In this document: positions 1 to 10,523 of the stretch, one piece after another
How the letters are laid out: every line of letters starts with the position of its first letter
How positions within the stretch are numbered: the stretch's first letter is position 1
DNA from: CAVTYH01 sp963773875
GTDB lineage: Bacteria > Planctomycetota > Planctomycetia > Pirellulales > JADZDJ01
DNA: 64,000 nt
Direction: 5' to 3'
Assembly: GCA_963773875.1 (NCBI GenBank)
Contig: CAVZCV010000014.1
Span: forward strand, 186,001-250,000
Position numbers and translations under genes: made by a program
Notes under the pieces: model-generated
What the model was told of the DNA's origin: nothing
Database searches by the model: none
What the model saw: the letters and a program-made list of their open reading frames with translations, nothing else

Positions 1-72
1 ACAAGCAGCGGGAAGAGAACCGAACAGGATCCTAAATGCCGGCAGGGCCATCCGATTCTTACCCTCGGACAT
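1..72 (-). CDS. Start of a gene cut by the left window edge
   Basis: An ATG at 72 on the minus strand opens a frame that stays open for 24 codons to the window edge. It is preceded by a good ribosome binding site (AGGAG, about 7 nt upstream). The visible N-terminus starts MSEGKNRM and then turns hydrophobic and small-residue rich, which could be the start of a signal peptide or membrane segment. It lies about 120 bp downstream of the CHASE2 gene on the same strand and so may belong to that transcription unit. Too little is visible to assign a function. Confidence 0.5.
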   Translation of the reverse strand, partial: MSEGKNRMALPAFRILFGSLPAAC

Positions 73-192
73 GGCAACACTCCTATAGTGTCAACAGGTG
101 GGAAACCTAGGGCGGCAAAACAAAATCGAGCCCGATGAATCATAATCCCAGCTAAAAACTGGTGCAATCCGTTGGCGGCTCGGCATGAATCC

Positions 193-1405
193 TCACGTCG
201 ATTTGGCCGCCAGCAGCGCGCGCAGCTCCTTAACTTCGCGTTCCAACCTGTTCCGCTCGACAACCTGATCGTACTGAATGTGAATGGCCAATCCAGCTAA
301 CACGGCCCATAGTCAAACCAATACGCCAGCGAGTGAAAGGCAATCAGACTGCCAACCATTGCCAAGACAAAGACGCCTAGAATGTTGCAGATAAATGCCA
401 CCTTGCCGGTGAAGAAGTAACTTAAAGCAATTAACACTGATCCCAGAACGATATCCAATAACACCTGGTAGAGTGGCGAAAGCTCCGGAACGCCGCCACC
501 GCGAATTCCGTAGCAAGTGCCTGCGCAATCAGCTCGACGCCGTATCGCGGGCCATGCGGCGTGGAATAGCTGTCGCGGGCCGCATGATACATTCCTCCCA
601 GCAATACAATTTTCCCCTTCAAAGGCGAGTTGGTGCTCCACGCTTCGCTCTTTGCCGCTTGGCGCAATTGATGCACATACATTCGCCCTGTTTTCGCCGT
701 GCGAACGCTCATTAGCAGCGGCTCTTCCGAGTATTTGCGGCGGTATCGCCGTCCGCGATCGCCGTGGGCAAACTCAAACAGAAGCCCGATTCGCCGCCGC
801 TCGCTTTGGAAGACGTGTTCAACACCTGATAATAGCGCCTCACCAGACCATCTGAATCCTGCGGAAAGAGCGTGACGCCGGAGCCTGGATCGGTCGTGAT
901 CACTTCTTCAACCGGGGGTAATTCCTTGAAATTGCCTCCCAGAATCGGTTCGCGTATCAGTTTGCGCAGCCCATCGGCCGACACAATCGTGCGACAATCA
1001 CGCGCCCAAATTGCTTTGGTCAATGCTTCCGAATCGCGGGCGAGATTCTCAAAGGCCGGATTCGAAGTATCGATATCAACGCCAATCAGTTTTGGCCTGG
1101 CCGCCACAATGTCGTCCAGCACCGATCGCAACAAGTCCGCGCAAGGGGATTTCGCCCGTTGAAGAGCTGTTCGTAATCTTCGTCGTCGATTCCGACAATG
1201 ATGACGTCGGTATCGGTGCCACCCGACAGCGCCACGAGCCAGGTATCGAGGGCCACGGTTTGAAATCCATTGAGCACACCGAAATGCTCGAGCCCCAAAA
1301 CCAGTAGCGCAATAACGATGACCGTCGGAATTTGGTCGCCAATTCTCGCAGCAGGCCCCTGAATCGCGCCGTTGGTTGATTCGATTCAGTGGAATGGTCT
1401 GACAT
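193..1405 (-). pseudogene. CHASE2-domain sensor, frame-broken
   Basis: Pieces of one protein lie in all three minus frames in the right order. They are an N-terminal membrane segment (IPTVIVIALLVLG, near 1310-1340), a CHASE2 extracytoplasmic domain with the hallmark stretch TDVIIVGIDDEDYEQL (near 1200), the GVDIDTS and SDGLVRRY regions, and GKIVLLGGMYHAARD (near 590-630). Two or three C-terminal membrane segments follow (about 450-280). The last frame ends in a short charged, coiled-coil-like tail and a stop at 193. At least four frame changes (near 1340, 1150, 720-760, 480 and 310) are needed to join them. CHASE2 domains sense periplasmic signals and normally feed a kinase, cyclase or GGDEF output. 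None follows here, so the output would have to be a partner protein. Start taken at the ATG at 1405, 90 bp after the FecR-like gene. Decay and sequence error cannot be told apart from one sequence. Confidence 0.75.
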
Positions 1406-1494
1406 GACGAGCCCAAATTGATCAACGAACGGCCGCCAACGTGTTGGAGTGGCAGCTCGTAAATTCTATTACTGATTGTTTGGCAAATCTTCCG

Positions 1495-2398
1495 CTAGCC
1501 TCGAACCAACGCCTTGCGGTTTTTTTCGCCGACCGCTTCACGAATGCTATCCGGCCAGGAGTCCATTTGCGCGATTGCCTGTACGAATTCCTTTTCGATT
1601 CGTGGGAATTCATTCGCCGCACAGACTAAAAACAAACTTTCAATCGGCTCCGAGCCCGGTGCGGCGTCGCGCAATTCGATTTTGTATAGGCCTGGTGGAA
1701 GTTTGCGCTTGCAAGGCTCCCACTTCCTTAGGGTCCCAAGCAATTTTGCATTCCGCGCTGGCAGTTGGCGACGGCGACAGCCTTGTGCCAATTCCCTTGA
1801 ACTGCAACACATATGTTGACTTCGGCAGATTCATCAACACTGTCGACAAATCGACCGGTCCTTGCGCGGATTGTACGCCGATGCCGCTGTGCAAATGCAG
1901 GTCGTCATCGCCGCGGCTAATGGCATGAATATCTTTGGAGTCATAACGGTCGGCCACTCGCTGCCAAAGTTTTGTCGCCAGATTGTTTAGCGTTGCTGCC
2001 GGCAACACTTGCGACCCATCGGTGCCAACGTAGAAGTTCGGATTACCTTCGAAATCGCAAATCGTAATGGTCGTCTTCGAGTCTTTGCTTTTCGGAACCA
2101 AAATGCCCCCCGCCGGCAGTCGATCGCCAACTTTGAGCAATCTCGATGAGTCGCTTTTCAATGACCAGCCATCGCCAGTGACTTCCAAGACCCAACCGAT
2201 TTCGCGAGCATCAACCGGGCGGAAAAAAAAGACGCGATAAATTCCCACACCCAAAACAATCGCCGCAACTGCAGCCAGCAGTCCGATCATCGAAGTACGG
2301 TGAATCTGTCCCGATGCCGCCCGCATAATCTCGTCGGATTGCGTGATCCAAAGTTGTAAAGTCATCCAATCTGCGAATATATTGGCCGTCGAAACCAT
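1495..2398 (-). CDS. Single-pass membrane protein with FecR-like domain (one frame break)
   Basis: From the ATG at 2398 the protein has a short cytoplasmic N-terminus, one strong transmembrane helix (MIGLLAAVAAIVLGVGIY, about residues 37-54), then a FecR-like extracytoplasmic segment (GWVLEVTGDGWSL ... LKVGDRLPAGGILVP). A frame change near 1735-1745, just after the IAWDPKEVG segment, moves into a second minus frame. That frame continues with PPGLYKIELRDAAPGSEPIE and stops at 1495. In known FecR proteins this fold sits in anti-sigma factors, but no sigma-factor gene is visible here. It is directly upstream of the CHASE2 gene and divergent from the TPR-CHAT gene, which suggests a common signalling unit. 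The start is uncertain because the ribosome binding site is weak. Confidence 0.6.
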
Positions 2399-2540
2399 AT
2401 TGCAAGTAACCGCCGTTTGCCTTCATACCAACTTATTCCGCAAATTGCCTGGCTTTGAAGGATTCCAACGTCTTTCCAGCATTGCATAGAGACGGCGAAA
2501 CGTTTCTTTTGGTGCCAATGTTTTGTAGGAAGGATCAGCA
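2399..2540. promoter_or_regulatory. Divergent promoter region between FecR-like/CHASE2 and TPR-CHAT units
   Basis: A 142-bp gap separates two genes transcribed away from each other, so promoters for both must lie here or in the gene ends. No clear operator was recognised. An AGGAAGGA ribosome binding site for the rightward gene sits at about 2527-2534. The regulatory assignment is inferred from gene orientation. Confidence 0.35.
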
Positions 2541-5500
2541 ATGAGCACCGACTTTCTACAGGCATTTTGCTATTCCGCGTTTTGAGCCTCTCGTCGGTTA
2601 TCTCATGGCCCCTGGCACAAGGTATGGCTCAACAGGAGGCGCAGACCCCCAGTGCATTCCCCTACCGATGGTAGCCCTAGATTCACACCGAGCAGCAGAA
2701 GCAGCTCGATCGGGCCAACGAACTGCTATCTCAAGTCAGACAGCTCAGCGCCCAGGGAAAATATCGCGAGGCCGCTCCCTTGGCTGCCGAGGCCCTCAAA
2801 CTTCGCGAAACGGTCTTGCCCGACGATGATAAAATCGCCGTCGCCTGTTCCTGGCTCGGTTTTTCAACTGATAATGCAGGAAACTCCGCCGAGGCACTGC
2901 CGCTCTACAAGCGGGCTTTGAAGATTCGGGAGAAAGCCCTGGGCCCCGATCATCCCGATGTTGCCATCGACCTCAGCAATCTGGCCATATTGTACCGTAA
3001 GCAGGGAAACAACGCTGAAGCGTTGTCCCTCCTTCAGCGAGCCTTGAAGATTCGGGAAAAAACGCCTCGGCCCCAATCACCTTGATGTTGCCGAAAGCCT
3101 CAACTCTCTGGCGGTGCTGTACAATACACAGGGGAAACTTTGCCGACGCGCTACCTCTTTCGCAGCGAGTGTTGAAAATTCGGGACAAGCCCTCGCGCCC
3201 GATGATCCCGACCTCGCCCAAAGCCTCAACAACTTGGCCGTGCTGTACAAACAGCAAGGGAAATATCCCGAGGCACTGCCCCTGTACCAGCGAGCTTTGA
3301 AAATTCGGGAAGCAGCCTTTGGCCCCGATCATCCCAAGGTCGCCGAAAGCCTTGAAGTCTTAGGCGTGCTGTACCAATTGCAAGGGAAGTACGCCGAGGC
3401 GGTGCCGCTTACCGAGCGAGCTTTGAAATTCGGGAAAAGGCCCTCGGGCGAGATCATCCCGACGTCGCTATCAGCCTCAACAATCTGGCCGCCTATGCTG
3501 TATCAAGGAAAAACCACGGAGGCCCTGCCGCTGTTACAACGGGCATTGAAAATCAATGAGACAGCCCTTGGTTCCGATCATCCTGAGGTGGCCAAAACGC
3601 TTTCCTTGTTGGCCTCGGCATATGAAGCTCAGGGCGATTATGCCAAAGCATTGCCTCTACTCCAGCGGGCCTTGAAAATCAATGAAAAAACTTATGGCCC
3701 CGATCGATCCGAAGTTGCCGCCATCGTCTTCAAACTGGCCGCGTTGAACGAATCACAAGGGAACTACGCGGAAGCCATAGCACTCAATCAACGGTCGTTG
3801 CAGATTCAAGAAAAGCGCCCTCGGTCCCGATCATCCCGATGTCGCACTAGTCTGAACAACTTGGCCGGGCTGTACCGAACCTTGGGGAACGATGCCGATG
3901 CGTGCCGCTGTACCAGCGAGCGTTGAAAATTCGGGAAGCCGCCCTTGGGCCGGATCATCCTCAAGTCGCCTTCAGCCTCAACGACCTAGCCCTGTTGTAC
4001 CAATGCAGGGAAACTACGCCGACGCGTTGCCAAGGTTTCGAGCGAGCTTAAGATTCGAGAAACAGCCCTGGGCCCCGATCATCCCGATGTCGCTAGCAGC
4101 CTCGGCAACCTGGCGAAGATGTATCAAGGCAGAGAATTTCGCCGCAGCGTTGCCGCTGCAACAACGGCTTTGAAGATTGCGGAAACAGCCTATGGGCCAA
4201 ATCATCCGAAGTTGCCGACCAATTCAACAACTTGGCCCAATTGTACCAAAGGCAAAGGAATTTCGACGAGGCGTTGCCACTGCTCCAACAAGCGCTCAAG
4301 ATTAAGCAAAAAATATTTGGCGCTCGATCATCCGGCCTTCGCGCTCGGCCTTCACAACGTGGCAATGCTGTATCAAAGGCAAGGGAACTATGCCCAGGCA
4401 CTGCCGCTGTACGAGCGGGCGTTGAAGATTTGGGAAACAGCTCTGGGCCCCGATCATCTGACTGTCGCCACCGCCCTGAATAACTTGGCCTGGCTGCTCG
4501 ATTGGATGGGAGACGACGCTCAAGCAGAGTCGCTGTCGCACCGTGCTGCTCACCATCTGCCGGGGGCATCTGGAACGGGCGGCTGTGGCCCAATCGGAGC
4601 GACAGCAACTGCTGATGGCCGACAATCAGCAATTGAATTTGCTGTATTATCTTTCCGTCGCTCGCCGGGCCAACGTGCCGGCAGAAAGAGTTTATGCCGA
4701 AGTATTGGCCTGTAAAGGCGCAGTTTCGGCTCGGCAACAAGCCATGCGCCAATTGCGCGGCGAGCAGCAAGATCCGAAAAGTCGCCGCCCTGTACGCCCA
4801 GCTTGTCGGCACGGCGCGGCAGTTAGACGGTCTTTCGCGGCTGTGCCGAAGCCGGAACAAGTCGAATCCTATCGCCAGAAGCTGCTGGAATTGAATGAGA
4901 CCTTTGAATCGCTGCAACAACAGCTTGCCCGCGCCAATGGCGACTACCGCCATCAACTGGATCAGCAACATCGCACCCCGGCCGATTGCAACGTGTGCTG
5001 CCGGCCAACACGGCGCTGGTCGATCTAGTGGAATACCGACATCTCGAGCCGCCCCAGAAAAAGGCCAGGATGAAATTTCGGAGCAGCGTCTGGCGGCATT
5101 TGTGGTGCGTCCTGGGCTACAGGTGCAATGGATCGAGTTGGGGCCGACAAAGCCAATCGCCGATGCGGTTGATCGCTGGCGCAAAAGTTATTCCACCTCC
5201 GACGGCGCCGAACTGCGGCGCTTGGTGTGGCAGCCATTGGAAGCGAAGATCGAAGGCGCAAAACGGTGCTGGTTTCGCCCGACGGACCGCTCGCTCGCTT
5301 TCCGCTTGCCGCGCTGCCGGGTGAAAAAGACGGAACCTATCTGATCGAAGAAGTAGCGATTGCCACCGTACCCATTCCGCGTTTGCTCCCGGACGTTTTG
5401 CAGTCGACGGTGCGCCGGAAACACCACCGTCTTTATTGCTGGTAGGCGGCGTCGATTTCGGGGCCGATCCAGGCCGCATTGATCAAGTGGTGCTCGATCG

Positions 5501-6296
5501 CAACGCCGTGAGGGGAAACGGTTCGCTCAGTTGGTCGTCATTGCCTGGAACCGTTGCCGAAGTGGACACTATCAAAAAGTCGTTTGCGCAATCAAAGCGC
5601 AAGCTCCGCCAATCGAACTTACTGGCGCCGAAGCTACGAAAAACGCCGTCCGCAGCCAATTGGGCAATTGTCGCTATGTGCATCTGTCGACGCACGGCTT
5701 CTTTGCGCCGCCGGAAATCCGCTCGGCGACTCGATCGTTCCGGTGCCCCTGGGAAACATGACGGCTTGGAATTGCTGGCCCGGCAAGAACTGACGGGCTA
5801 TCATCCCGATTTATTGTCGGGCCTGGTGCTGGCCGGCGCAAATCGACCGCCGGAAGACGGAAAAGAAGACGGCATTCTAACCGCGTTGGAAGTGGGGCAA
5901 CTTGATTTATCCCGCGTGGAGTTGGCAACACTTTCCGCCTGCGAATCCGGTTTGGGCAGCGCCGCGGGCGGCGAAGGACTGCTCGGTTTGCAACGGGCCT
6001 TCCAGCTAGCCGGCGCGAAGAGCGTAGTCGCCGGATTGTGGAAAGTCCCCGACAAAGCCACGCAGTTGTTAATGGCTCGCTTTTACGACAATCTCTGGCA
6101 ACAGCGGATGTCGAAACTGGAAGCTTTACGCCAAGCGCAGCTATGGCTGTTAAACGATGCAACCAAACAAGCTGGCTTGAAGCGGGGATTGGAGCTCGAT
6201 GCTACCACTGAGACAACCCCACGGTCAGCCGACAAAAGCAACCGCTTGCCACCGTACTACTGGGCGGCCTTCGAACTCAGCGGCGACTGGCGATAG
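2541..6296 (+). pseudogene. Exported TPR-repeat protein with C-terminal CHAT protease domain, multiply frame-broken
   Basis: An ATG at 2541 follows an AGGAAGGA site by 7 nt. After one frame change the start reads into a signal-peptide-like segment (LLFRVLSLSSVISWPLAQG). From about 2740 to 4510 there are roughly 13 kinesin-light-chain-type TPR units of 42 residues (consensus EALPLYQRALKIREKALG followed by DHPDVA). A linker to about 5150 precedes a CHAT (caspase-like) domain. Its dyad histidine is in VHLSTHGFF (near 5690) and its cysteine in LATLSACESGLG (near 5940); the end is YYWAAFELSGDWR. About ten frame changes are needed. Comparing TPR units with each other shows that several are homopolymer changes: at about 3426 the unit has three A where sister units have four. 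CHAT proteases are used in signalling and conflict systems, and the substrate here is unknown. The intact protein would be about 1,250 residues. Confidence 0.8.
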
Positions 6297-6552
6297 CGCG
6301 ATCAATCGGTTGGGAACCACCTCACGCGTTGGTAACGACTGCTTCTGGCTAGCATCGTTAGTCAATCAGATCAGATCTGCGGGTCAAAAAAAAGTCGGAT
6401 TTGGAAATAGCGTTTGATCTCATAAACTCGTTTTCGCGTGAGACTCGCCGAAAATCCACGGTTTCTTGATCTAAGCGTCACTGGTGTCGAACGACTGGGC
6501 CCGTTGAAAGAACAAATGCACTGGAATGCCTGATTTCCATTTCTACAGCGAT

Positions 6553-6575
6553 AGTTGTTATCATCAACGATAACT
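6553..6575. promoter_or_regulatory. Imperfect 23-bp palindrome before the serine hydrolase gene
   Basis: AGTTGTTATCA and its approximate reverse complement CAACGATAACT flank a central T, 11 bp before the ATG at 6587. The placement would suit a repressor operator or a translational hairpin. The halves match at only about seven or eight of eleven positions, so this is a weak candidate. Confidence 0.25.
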
Positions 6576-6586
6576 TAGCTGAAACC

Positions 6587-8051
6587 ATGCGAATGCGAAA
6601 AACTCTGACCACCGTTACCTTGCTTCTGGCCGGCACTCTGATCGCTTGGCTCCGCGCGTCGGACCCATTCGTGTGTATGGTGCAAGCCCAGACTCGTTCC
6701 GACCCAGCAGTCTCAATCGATAATATCGACGCGGTCGTAGCCGCTGAGATGAAGAGACAGAAGATTCCGGGAGCGGCACTCGCGGTCATTCACAATGGGA
6801 AGCCGATGCTCGTTAAAGGATACGGCGAAGCTAATGTCGAACACCATGTCCCGGTGACGCCGGATACTGCCTTTCAGTCTGGATCGGTGGGTAAGCAGTT
6901 CACAGCTGCAGCGATCATGACGCTTGTGGACCATGGCAAGCTCTCGCTTGATGATTCGATCACCAAATTTTGGCCCGAAGCGCCGCCGTGGTGGGGCCCC
7001 ATCACCATTCGACACCTGCTTACGCACACGTCAGGAATCGGCAATTTCGAACCCTTTGTCGGCCTCGACTATCGTAAAGATTACACTGACGACGAGTTCG
7101 CGAAACTCGCATTGGTGCTGAAGCCGGAGTTCTCTCCCGGCAGCCGCTGGAGCTACAGCAATCCCGGCTATGTGCTGCTCGGCTGTCTCATCGGCAAATT
7201 GACGGGGGAGCATTATGGCAAACCGCTGCGCAAGCGCGTATTCGATCCGCTCGGTATGAAGCTCAGCGCATTATCAGTGAGGCCGACATCATTCCTCATT
7301 GCGCCGCGGGCTATCAATTGGTCAACGGAACGTTGAAAAACCAGGACTGGATTTCGCTGAGTATCAACTCAACGGCGGACGGTGCACTCTACGTGACAAT
7401 CCGCGATATGATCGCCTGGGACACGGGCATCCGGGAGAAAGCCGTGCTTAAGCCGGAAAGCTGGAAACAAATCTTCGCACCCGTGACTCTCAATAGCGGC
7501 ACGACCTATCCCTACGGTTTCGGCTGGTTTGTCGACGAGGATCGCGGCCAGCTCCGGCATCACCACGGCGGCGCCTGGCAAGGATTCAAGACTTACATTT
7601 CTCATTACCTGGGCGATGATATCACCATTATCTTGCTAACGAATCTGGCGAACGCCGAGCCGGACGTGTTTACAGACGCAATCGCGGCTGCCATCGATCC
7701 CAAGCTCGCCCTGCCGATCCGGCCTTTACCGAACCAAGAACCGGCAATTGCCAACGGGTGCGGGATTTGCTCAACCAAGCCGCGCCGGTACGCTTACCGG
7801 CGCAGACTTCGCCAACATGCCGGCGGGCTACTTCCCCGGCTTGGCGACGCTCCACCAGAAGTTCTCGCACCTCTCGAAGAGCCGGAATCACTGCAACTTG
7901 TTGAACGCCACAAACGCGGCGACGACCGTTGGTATCGGTGGCGTGCGACCTTCAAGGGCAAGACCCTTGAAATCACTTTGAGTCTCGCGCCGACGACAAA
8001 CTCACCTGGTTTTTTGTGAAGTCGATCAGCGAGCAAGCGGACGGCGAGTAA
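6587..8051 (+). pseudogene. Exported beta-lactamase-family serine hydrolase (class C/S12 type), frame-broken
   Basis: The product begins with a signal-peptide-like segment (residues 1-35). It then shows the class C beta-lactamase/penicillin-binding-protein family motifs: SVGK at residues 100-103 (nucleophile Ser100, Lys103), YSN in SRWSYSNPGY near residue 187, and HHGG in LRHHHGGAWQGF, which replaces the KTG motif. Frame changes occur near 7265-7310, 7760 and 7975. The last frame ends ADDKLTWFFVK with a stop at 8049-8051. Such proteins are usually D-amino-acid or ester hydrolases acting on cell-wall or small substrates; true beta-lactamase activity cannot be inferred. All three motifs survive, so the breaks may be recent or artefactual. 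It stands alone between intergenic gaps. Confidence 0.8.
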
Positions 8052-8621
8052 GAGCGGCTCTTCGACCTCTGAAGCATGCGGACGATGTCACGAATGGCAC
8101 TTAGATATCGTGGAAACATTGCCGCGAAATGGCATATGAAATAACGAACCGCACTAGTCGAAAGTCGAACGTTCTTTCCATGCTCCACAACAATCCACCG
8201 CTGTGACACACGTTTTTCGGTGGATGGTTATGCGTGTCGGACAACGTTTGCCATGAGGTTTTGAGATACCCCCGCGTCGGACCGCCACGTCTGCGACATC
8301 ATTCAACCATTTCGAGGACTCGGACGGAGCGTCTTCACATATTTCGGGAATTGCCGATTGTGTGCAGATATAATGGCCGCCATCTCATCGTCATTTGAAC
8401 ACTTTGGCATGCGCGAAGTCACGCATATTTTGAACGCAATCGACCAGGGCGACCCGCACGCCGCAGAGCGATTGTTGACAACCTACTAGACCGTTTTTAA
8501 GTGCATTTACAGTGTGGTCTCACACGGCCCAGATGCGACCGGCGGATGGTGAATTGGCCCTGTTTTTGTATTTATTGCCGCACAAAGCCGGATAGAAGGC
8601 CAATACAATCCCGAACCAATC
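8052..8621. other. Intergenic stretch upstream of the sulfatase
   Basis: No convincing gene is seen in these 570 bases. The only structure recognised is the first copy of the direct repeat at about 8202-8286. A short frame near 8371-8490 has no recognisable features and was not called. Confidence 0.5.
8202..8286 (+). repeat. Direct repeat copy 1 (left of sulfatase)
   Basis: A 21-bp core at 8202-8222 (TGTGACACACG then TTTTTCGGTG) is repeated exactly at 10426-10446. The following 55-60 bases resemble each other imperfectly, for example ACGTTTGCC here against ACATTTGCC there. Both copies have the same orientation and enclose only the sulfatase gene. Confidence 0.7.
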
Positions 8622-10212
8622 ATGCGCAAATTGATTCTCACCGGCGTCGTGTTCCTCCTCCCCGGCATCGCCCATGCTCAATCCCCAGCACAGGCCCAAC
8701 GCCCCAATATCGTCCTCATTCTCGCCGACGACTTGGGCTACTCCGACCCTCCTGCTACGGCTCCGAAATCCAAACGCCCAACCTCGACCACCTCGCCACC
8801 CAGGGCGTCAAACTCTGCTCCTTCTACAACGCTTCCCGTTGCTGCCCTACCCGCGCGTCCATCATGACCGGCCGCTATCCTGGGCAGGTCGGCATCGGCG
8901 CCATGATCGACGACTATCACGCCAACCAACGCGCCGTCGCCCACTCCCCTGCCTACCAGGACCACCTTTCCAAAGCATCCCCCACGATCGCCGAACTCCT
9001 CAAAAAAGCCGGCTATACCACGCTCATGGCCGGCAAGTGGCATCTGGGCCGTCGCCCCGAAGAATGGCCTGCCGCCCGAGGATTCGGCCATTCATTTGTC
9101 CAGGTAAACGGCGCGATGAATTACTACGGCGGGCCCTCCGATCCCGAGAAAAAACGCGAACTCATGGCTCTCGATGACAAGCAGTGGGTTCCCCCCATGG
9201 ACGGGTCTATTCCACCGACGCCTTCGCCGACCACGCTATCTCCTTCATCTCCGATGCCGCCAAAGACAAAACGAAGCCCTTCTTCCTCTACCTCGCTTTC
9301 AACGCTCCCCACTGGCCCCTTCAGGCTCCCGCAGCCGACATCGCCAAGTATCAAGGCAAGTACGACGCCGGCTGGCAACCCATCCGCGACGCCCGCCACA
9401 AACGCATGAAAGAACTGGGCCTCGTCCCCGATTCTCAGAAGATGGCCCCGATGGACCGCGGCAACGCCCGCCCTTGGGAAGACGTCTCCCCCGAAAACAA
9501 AGCCAACTGGTCAGGCCGCATGGAGGTTTACGCCGCCCAGATCACCCACCTGGACGCCCAGATTGGCCGCGTCCTTGAGTCCCTCCAATCGCTCGGCCTC
9601 GACGACAACACCCTCGTCGTCTTCCTCTCTGATAACGGCGGCGCTGCCGAAGATCCCAACGGCGGCGACAAATCTGCCCCCCTTGGCAGCCGCGACTCAT
9701 TCCGCGGTTATGGCCGCCCTTGGGCTACGGTCTCTAACACCCCCTTCCGACTCCATAAAACCACGCCCTACGAAGGTGGCATCTCCTCCCCCTTCATCGC
9801 CCGGCTCCCCGGCACCCTCGAACACAAGGACGGCTACCTTCCCGGCACCGCCACCATCCTCGACCTCGCCCCCACCTTCCTCGTTCTAGCCAATGTCCCC
9901 ATCCCCGACTCCTTTGAAGGCCAATCCATCCTTCCGCTTCTTGCGGGTGAACCGCTCGACCACAAGCCTTATTTTTGCGAACACGAAGGCAACCGCGCCG
10001 CCTGCATCGGCAACTACAAAATCGTCGCTCTCAACGACAAGCCCTGGGAACTCTACGACATCGTTATCGACCGCACCGAGTCCCACAACCTTGCCGAATC
10101 TATGCCCGAAAAACTCAAAGAACTTACCACCGCTTACGACGTCTGGGCCAAACGCACCGGCATCCAATTGTGGTCCGAACTCAGCAAGGGTATCGCTCAC
10201 GGCGGGCATTAG
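8622..10212 (+). CDS. Exported sulfatase (two frame breaks)
   Basis: From the ATG at 8622 there is a signal peptide ending AHAQ and then the sulfatase opening NIVLILADDLGYSD. After a frame change near 8748 comes the formylglycine site CCPTRAS (C-x-P-x-R) and KAGYTTLMAGKWHLG. After a second change near 9200 the protein continues with FFLYLAFNAPHWPLQAP, VVFLSDNGG and YEGGISSPF to a stop at 10212. The enzyme would hydrolyse sulfate esters in the periplasm or outside the cell after conversion of the cysteine to formylglycine. Planctomycetes use many such enzymes on sulfated polysaccharides. Codon use is strikingly C-ending (CTC, CCC, ATC, GCC) compared with all neighbours, and direct repeats flank the gene, which hints at a separate origin. 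Confidence 0.88.
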
Positions 10213-10523
10213 TCTAAGGCGAGAAAACGGAATTTCTAATGACCCGGGCAACTGTCGATCGTGCCGTGGGACTCACGAATGCCGTCGTCACAATCTTGGT
10301 GATGTTGACAGCCTACTTTGAATCGCCACGTTTGGCATTAGCAGCAGTGAGCGCCGGCGCAACTGCGGTTCGTGCGACGGTTCCGTCAACGTTGCCATTT
10401 GTGCGCAGTATCAAAAAACGACCGTTGTGACACACGTTTTTCGGTGCGTGTTTTGGGTGCCGGAAAACATTTGCCCGAAGGTCTTGACACATTCCTTGCG
10501 TAGAACCCACAGCTAAATAGGAT
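10213..10523. other. Intergenic stretch after the sulfatase
   Basis: These 311 bases hold direct repeat copy 2. A 63-codon frame at 10239-10430 is alanine/threonine rich, matches nothing recognised and is not called as a gene. Confidence 0.5.
10426..10510 (+). repeat. Direct repeat copy 2 (right of sulfatase)
   Basis: Second copy of the element at 8202-8286. The first 21 bases are identical and the rest similar at an estimated two thirds of positions. A stretch near 13332-13360 shares only the short motif AAACGACCGTT with the bases just before this copy and may be a third, decayed relative. Confidence 0.7.

Noticed and set aside
193..6296. Programmed ribosomal frameshifting as explanation of the many frame changes
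   Set aside because: There are too many changes, in both directions and at varied sites, without shared slippery sequence or downstream structure. Error or decay is simpler.
6587..8051. Antibiotic-resistance beta-lactamase
   Set aside because: The motifs fit the broad serine-hydrolase/PBP family (HHGG instead of KTG); nothing points to beta-lactam hydrolysis.
10239..10430. 63-codon plus-strand frame after the sulfatase
   Set aside because: Alanine/threonine-rich low-complexity translation with no family, no ribosome binding site, and overlap with the direct repeat.
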